Positions 58,302 through 64,000 of a DNA stretch of 64,000 nucleotides are shown piece after piece; the first letter of the stretch is position 1, and each line of letters starts with the position of its first letter. The stretch covers positions 1,364,001-1,428,000 of the forward strand of contig JAGTWJ010000003.1 of the NCBI GenBank assembly GCA_020064725.1, read 5' to 3'. The translations under genes and the position numbers were made by a program. This DNA comes from Drechslerella dactyloides. Lineage: Eukaryota > Ascomycota > Orbiliomycetes > Orbiliales > Orbiliaceae. The notes beneath the pieces were generated by a model, which worked only from the letters and a program-made list of their open reading frames with translations, searched no databases and was not told the origin of the DNA.

Positions 58302-60066
58302 CTATTAGCGGGTGAGAACCTATATTTAGTATGGGGGAGATCGTGTACTTATAGCGGCGCTGTTTCAAGTTGTTGAACTGGTGATTCAAACTGCTCTGAA
58401 TCGGTTGCAAGTGTATCCGTGTCAGCTGCTGGGCTGTGCTCAAGGCATGAGCTCGGTGATTCTGCATTCATCTCAAAGTTGTATCGAAGCATGGCATGTC
58501 GTGATATCCTCGCGTTTCTGCTAATAGGGTTGGGAGGAATGAGCTTTAAATATACCGTCATGTGAAGGCTGTCAGATTGCTTGAATTCTCTCACGTCGTC
58601 TGAGTTAGGCTCCTCATAGTTGATATGTAACCGGCTCCGCGTCCGCCAAGGCATCTTGTTTGAAGGTCAAATGCTTTGCTTGGTCCTCCCGAGGGTCTTT
58701 GATCTTGGGAGGTTGTATATATCGGAAAACGAAGAGTGTGGGCAAGTGGGTAAAGAAAAATGAGAAGAATACCAGATCTGCAGAAGAAGAAGAAGAAGAA
58801 GAAGAAGAAGGATGTGGCTGAGAAAGAGAAGGAGAAGGCAGCCTCAACACCTTAACAGTAGACTTCCATTTTTTACTATCTGCTGACTCGCTTGGTTTGG
58901 CGCTGCGAGACCAGACTCGCTTACACATTTAAGTGCTTGGAAATATCAACAGAGTGTACTGATAAGATGGCAGTGCCTTCATAGATGATGGGATGTCGTA
59001 TAAGTCAAATAGCCCTCTGTGCATCCAAGGATTTGGTAAGTGATACCTGCTAAGAAGAATCCAATACATTGGCGCAGCCTAACTAGCCGACACCAATGCC
59101 TCAGGAGTAGTAGGGGCTACCGGGACGATTGACCAAGTCCTTTTATATTGCCTCTAGCAGCACTGCAGCTAGCTAGATTAAAGCCCTCGACGCTTCTAGA
59201 TCTACATAAGGCCGCCACTAAATACGTTAGGTGTTAGTCATGTACCCCCATGTTTGGATATCTTATATAATCGTCGCATGTATAGATCAACGTCGACGAC
59301 TAGCGTCGCACGGGGCTTGGAAAGCTTGTTTCTTGCTCACCCGCCCTTTCAAGATGAATATTTATCATGTCTGAATACATCCGACGAGAACTGAGACAGC
59401 AACGGAGCACGCTTGTCAAGCATCCAAGCTTAATCAATTACCCAGGCTAGTTCTTCGTGAACTGCGTGGGTTGGCTTGCGGGGATATAATGCTAACATAT
59501 CTTTAATACCAACGATGAAATTCCTTGACAAAATTCCAGATATTCTGAACCATTCAGCCTCAGGCCTAAAAATACATTTATCTCGTTCGCAATCTCGCAT
59601 ACTTGGCGGCGAACAATTCGGCCCGCGATCAAATATGCATAACTATGGCAAACGAGCCATTGGTCACTCCCGAACCGAATCAAAAGAGACTACTCAGTGA
59701 CGAATATTGAAAAGGAATAGCAGACTCCGAAAAAGAAACGCCAGAATGGTATGAGTATCCCCCGCGGTGAAATCGGTAAAAGATTTTGGTAACGAAAAGG
59801 CTGTCGATCAATGGGAAAAAGAGAACGCCCGGCATCTGAGAATTTTCTGTTCTTTTGTTGTACCGTCCGAAAATATAACTTTCGTAATAAGAAGCAAAAC
59901 AAGGAGAATATGAAAAAGAAATCCATCACAGTACAATTGTCATACACTCAGGTTGTCTCGTAAACCAAAACACTCAGGAGTTCACGCTGAAATACAGACC
60001 CCTGAAATCGAGAGCTTTCATGGAGTGGTGCGTATAGCTTCGAGAAGACTATGGCTATGGCAAATA
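58302..60066. other. Gene-poor region between relic gene and TF gene
   Basis: It may hold a first exon of the relic gene (minus-strand ATG at 58654 with about 100 open codons, Ser/Pro-rich, unconvincing). It also holds a (GAA)n microsatellite at 58782-58810 and the 3' UTR of the transcription-factor gene. Otherwise nothing was recognised. Confidence 0.5.
58782..58810. repeat. (GAA)n microsatellite
   Basis: Nine or ten uninterrupted AGA/GAA triplets in non-coding DNA. On the minus strand it reads as a poly-Ser or Phe stretch in a spurious open frame. Confidence 0.85.
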
Positions 60067-63000
60067 TTAATTTGCAGAACCCGAAGGGTTCCCCATGAAC
60101 ATGTCCAGACCGTTACCATCTTCACGTGTCGCCATTTCCGACAACAGCGTCATCAGCGGATCGGGCTCCAGATCCGTCGGCAGCGAGTCCTTCTCTGGGA
60201 CGACGTTGGCGTCACCCGAGAACATCGCTGGATTCATCTCAAAGTCAAAGAAGTTGTTATACGGCGTCGAAGAGAAGAAGGAGTAGTTTCCAGAAGGAGA
60301 GAAGGTGTATTTGTTCACATCGTACGAATAGGCGGTGTTGGGCACGATAGGTGAGGTGAAATCAAACGGAGTGTTCTCGGGGATAGAGATGGCAGGGGGA
60401 CCTCGATTCATCGGCGGGGGCTGGCCCGGATAGTGGAAGCTATTGCGGCTGTTCTGGGGTCGTTGATGTGTTTGCATGCGGTATTGATCTTGGGGAGAGT
60501 GCTGGTTGTTAAGCGGGGTAGAGCCATCCGAGACGGAGGAATGTCGATGAATCTTCGCACGCTTCGCGTGGCGGGGGTTGCCGTATTCGTCGATGTGTGT
60601 GATTGAGGATGCTGAACCACCGTCGGTGGTGTTTGATGGAGAGGCGTTGGGGATCTGGGGGGTGCCGACAGATGGGACTGGGGAATGGAAAATTTCGGAT
60701 AACGTCGGGTCGGCGAAAAGATCATCAGGACTCGAGAGACTGTTACAAGCAATTAGCTTGATATGTTCTGGAGGTTAATTAGTGGATCGGAATGTTCTCA
60801 CTTTTCAACAGAGAAATCGTTTAGGAATTCGAAGGGGATAAAGGCGGTGTCGAAGGTCACATCCTCGTAGCGGTCGAAAAAATCGTCAAGATATTTTATC
60901 TCGGAAAGGGACCCCTTTGATAGCCGGATATGGTTCATGTATATCCGCCGTATCGTGGAGCACTGGTAATACTGTTAGCCGGGATCTATTGTAGAGCTGC
61001 TATTCAGCAAGGGTTCAGACCTGATGATTGATAATCGCCCACTGCCGCCTCATGCGAATCAAAAACTTGATAACTCTTAGCAGATTGTCTCTGCTTCCTT
61101 CCGACAAAGAATGCCCTGTGTACTGTGTTCCGTGCAGATGAACGGTCGCCGCAGATGTCAGACAGTACGACATGAAAGCAGGCCATTCGATCGAAGGCGT
61201 ATTTGCAGCTTGGTGGGCAAGGTCCGTCAGAGCCTTTGCATGCTGCAAGCACATATTTGTAGCTTCCTGCTGCCATGCCTGCTGTGTACCTGTGCCGTTG
61301 ATCTCCTTCAAGTCAATGGGTAAAAATGTTCGGTACATGAGGCAATGTATCAAATGATAGACCGCCTTGCTCAAGTAGAAAACTGTGGCTTCACTTCCTG
61401 ATGGGAATGACGCCTTCTCCTGAGCTTTATTCTCGAAATATCCTGCCCAGACTTTCAATTCATTGCGGATCATCGACAGATTGGAGGACGAATGCCAAGG
61501 GAAATGTGAGTCACCCTTCACGCCTCCTTGTTGGATGTATAGGACCGTCTTGCCCAGTATTCGAACAATTTCCACCAACATGGCGTTCGTATTTCGTGAT
61601 AGGGGAATGCTGCCAAACTGCTGTCCGAAACCATCCTCTGAGAACAACGATTCTTCACTCGGTTTCCCACTCCGAAAATGCGACTCGGAACATGGCAGCC
61701 GCAGCTTGATGGTGCAGTCGCTTATTAACGGCGGTCGATTAGACCCACAGACGGCGAATCGGTCCATGAGGTAGCAAGTCCAGAAACATCTCCTTCTCAC
61801 TTCTCGCTCGATATGGTTTGCGGTAGAATTCAGAGGTAGCTCTCGGTGTAGCTCTAGAGCAAGAGCCATGCGGATGGCAGACCCTAACATCGCGTGTTAA
61901 CCCGCTTGTTCGCAGCTCTCAGTAGAGATAATCATACCGAGTTGCATGAATGATTTCTTCCCTTGGCCCAGCGCGAAGAAAACATCGGAGAGTAATATCA
62001 AAGTCAGAAGATTATCTACTGACGGCTCGTCCGCATCCACCTGGTTGCGGGCCAGGCTCGCGAATCGTTCCGTGCACTCGGCCAGAGTCTTCCCAGTAGG
62101 AGGTAATGTATACCTAGTATAATATTAGCCTTTATACTTGTGACCGACGATACTGCAGATGACTTACCGGATGCTTGTCGCACAAACCGCGTTCAGAAGA
62201 TGTTGTGGTAGACTGCCATCTTGTACTCGACTTCTGAACGTCTTCTCGTGTATATAGGAGTAGGGCTTCTTATTCACACGGGTAAAATAGACATCAACAA
62301 GGTGAGGAACAAAGTTCGCATCCATATCCAAGCTGTGAATCCGTCAGCACGACTTTATGCGGCATGATAGGGGGCGACACGGACCTTATTGGAGTTGGAG
62401 CAAGTTCAGGCACCTCCTGCTCCATGGGGATTGTCTCCTCCTCGAGCTTCGGCTCTGGCTCTTCCCTTATTGGGTGCGACGACGAAGCTGTTGCAGAAGG
62501 GGGAGTGATCAGGGCGCCCGAAGAGTTCGAGGCATGGCCGTTCGCCTCAGTTGAGATGAGTGCTTCATCAGAGGCTTTTTCCTCTTCACCAGTACCCGAA
62601 CTCTTGCTATCCTCCAGCCGCTTTTCCCTGAACCACGGAATCAATACTAGGATACTATCAAGCTTTCTGATTTTGGATCCCGATCACTTACAGGTGCCCA
62701 ATGCGCCGTAGAAGGTCCTCGAGAAGCTCGGTTTTGGGGCCCCTGCGCGGTGAGGTTTGTTAGCCGGCCTGCGTTGTTGCTGTTGGACGGGCGCTGCCGC
62801 TTGTGGTTGGGGAGGGAGTCTGGGCATAACTACCGTTTGCGGGGAACAGCATCTAGACAAACACCGTGCGGAGCACCGTTAGCTGCGGGCCAGCCCAGCC
62901 TTTTTGGCATTACCAAGACGGCACAACCGTCGTGCGGAGATGGGCGTACCATAGATGCATTCGCAGTGGAAGACTTCGCAGGAATTGCATTTCGGGCGTG

Positions 63001-63283
63001 TTCTGCTGCATTTTATCTGTTGAGTTCGGCAGTCCCGACTGTCAGCGAATCGATTCCACTGCCTGTTCGCACAGGCGCCCGCATCTCACATGCCAGGCGA
63101 TTGGATTGCGGCGCCGGACAGCGCTGGGAGATGTGCATCATCACTGCAGGCGAAGACGAGCGAGCGACGAACCTTTCGCTTGCGACACGATTTACAGTTC
63201 ATGGCCTCCTTCTCTTCGTTGGCCGACTTTCGGTTCGGCAGCTTCGTGATCGCGTACACATTTCCGTTCGCTGGCCGGGACAT
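60067..63283 (-). CDS. Zn2Cys6 fungal-specific transcription factor
   Basis: Ten exons: 63283-63173, 63016-62950, 62852-62834, 62742-62692, 62627-62385, 62332-62168, 62113-61938, 61883-61021, 60962-60802 and 60739-60067, giving 842 residues. The binuclear zinc cluster is complete when exons 1 and 2 are joined (Cys 30, 33, 40, 47, 50, 57). It is followed by the linker DAVPRKRGPKTELLEDLL and a short coiled coil (residues about 70-90), the usual dimerisation element. A fungal_trans middle-homology region runs from about residue 165 (FVPHLVDVYFTR) through GSAIRMALALELHRE and RRRCFWTCYLMDRF. The last 260 residues are disordered, with acidic and aromatic patches (FDFEMNPAM, LEPDPLMTLL) that suit an activation domain. 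The specific regulator cannot be named from sequence. Exon 3 is only 19 nt. The frame upstream of the chosen ATG stays open to the window edge, so extra N-terminal residues are possible. Confidence 0.88.
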
Positions 63284-64000
63284 CGTGGCAGGACCATCGG
63301 CGATGATGCCCTCGTAGCCGCCAGGTATCGACTCCAGCTTCGGTCCGGGTTCTGGATCCAACTTGCACTTTTTTCGAGGTTGTGAGGATGCACTGGCTGC
63401 GATCCTCCTTCCCGGCCTTTTGAAAAGTTGTTGTTCCGGGTTTTCGTCTCTCGGTCTTGGCTTCAAGCTTTGAAAGCAGGGTGAGTAATGCGACTTGCCG
63501 GCTGCTCCGAGTGTATGCGATTCGAGATGTCGATGTTTTTTCGAGGTGCTGCTGTAACGTTGCCCGCGATGATGAGATTTCGAATGATAAGATGCGCGTG
63601 GGTGTCGGCTCGGTCGTCTCGATGCCCGGTACGAGATATCAATGGCTGCCTTGGATACGGATGCTGCACATGTCCAGAAATCGAGCTCCCTGCCCCAGCC
63701 GGAGATAGATCGAGGTTTCTCGTTTTCTGGGCAAGGAATGGTGTACCGTATACCGCACCGCGAAAAAGCCAAGTGCTGGAGATGGTGGATGTCCAAGTTT
63801 TCGGATCGACCAGCCCGACGAACGCTGCCAAAGTGCGCACCGCAGTAGCGGTTTCGCTGCCCAAGGTAACACTGATGCTGAGTAGATTGGATTGGAAGGG
63901 TAAGCCCACGTTGAAACCAATCCTGGAGATCAGCGAGGAGCGAAAGGGTGTCACGATGCCCGGCTATATGAGGGACATCCGGCAAGGGCTCCGATACTGC
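63284..64000. other. Upstream flank of the TF gene, frame open to window edge
   Basis: The minus frame that encodes the start of the transcription factor is open for more than 230 codons upstream, up to the window edge, without an in-frame ATG. The translation near the gene (SSQPRKKCKLDPEPGPK region) could be protein, while the more distal part looks random. Most likely it is promoter and leader DNA. Confidence 0.45.

Noticed and set aside
63086..63985. 300-codon minus frame as one long first exon of the TF
   Set aside because: It starts with TTG and its last part runs past the exon 1 donor into an intron. The distal part does not resemble a protein, so the in-frame ATG at 63283 was used.
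1..64000. Biosynthetic cluster, CRISPR array, tRNA or virus
   Set aside because: No backbone biosynthetic enzyme, no spaced identical repeats of CRISPR type, no tRNA B-box with cloverleaf and no viral or transposase gene was recognised by eye. A tRNA covariance search would settle the RNA part.

Overview
This window is nuclear DNA of a filamentous ascomycete (Pezizomycotina). Genes lie on both strands and are split by short GT-AG introns, mostly 49-75 nt, many with a CTAAC-type branch site. The gene set fits a mould: a velvet regulator, a Zn2Cys6 regulator, a mitochondrial calcium uniporter and a Mer3-type meiotic helicase. A Eurotiomycete is the best guess, but that is inference from the protein flavour only. 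I built exon models by hand. Every intact model below keeps one reading frame across all its splice sites.

Layout. 1-16 kb is nearly a gene desert holding one gene, the velvet regulator vosA (8435-10386, +), with about 8.4 kb of empty DNA before it and 5.7 kb after it. 16-31 kb holds coq3 (-), a fast-evolving nuclear-type repeat protein (+), the nuclear basket scaffold Mlp1/Tpr (-) and a Golgi UDP-galactose-type transporter (-). 31-34.9 kb is again gene-free. 34.9-49.3 kb is dense: the vacuolar Ca2+/H+ exchanger vcx1 (+), the meiotic helicase mer3/HFM1 (+, 14 exons), a mitochondrial EngB-type GTPase (+), a DNAJC9-like J protein (-) and an MFS carrier (+). 49.6-56.6 kb holds an unknown single-span membrane protein (-), a CBR1-like SDR with altered catalytic residues (+), the mitochondrial calcium uniporter MCU (+) and a flavin-reductase-like FMN protein (-). 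57.6-58.3 kb has a broken gene. 60.1-63.3 kb encodes a Zn2Cys6 transcription factor (-).

The genes are mostly independent housekeeping or regulatory functions, not a cluster. The only functional pairing is calcium handling: vcx1 (vacuole) and mcu (mitochondrion) lie about 18 kb apart, with no sign of shared control. Nothing looks like a biosynthetic cluster, CRISPR array, virus or intact transposon. I saw no tRNA or rRNA gene, but I could not run a covariance search.

Most worth a second look: the AUG-depleted long leader of vosA with a single AUG-UAG element; the SDR that has lost its Tyr and Ser; the lysine in the MCU pore motif and its 14-nt exon; a degenerate 21/42-bp array before the dnaJ gene; a perfect 15-bp minisatellite inside a mer3 intron; and a relic gene broken by a 10-bp palindromic insertion.
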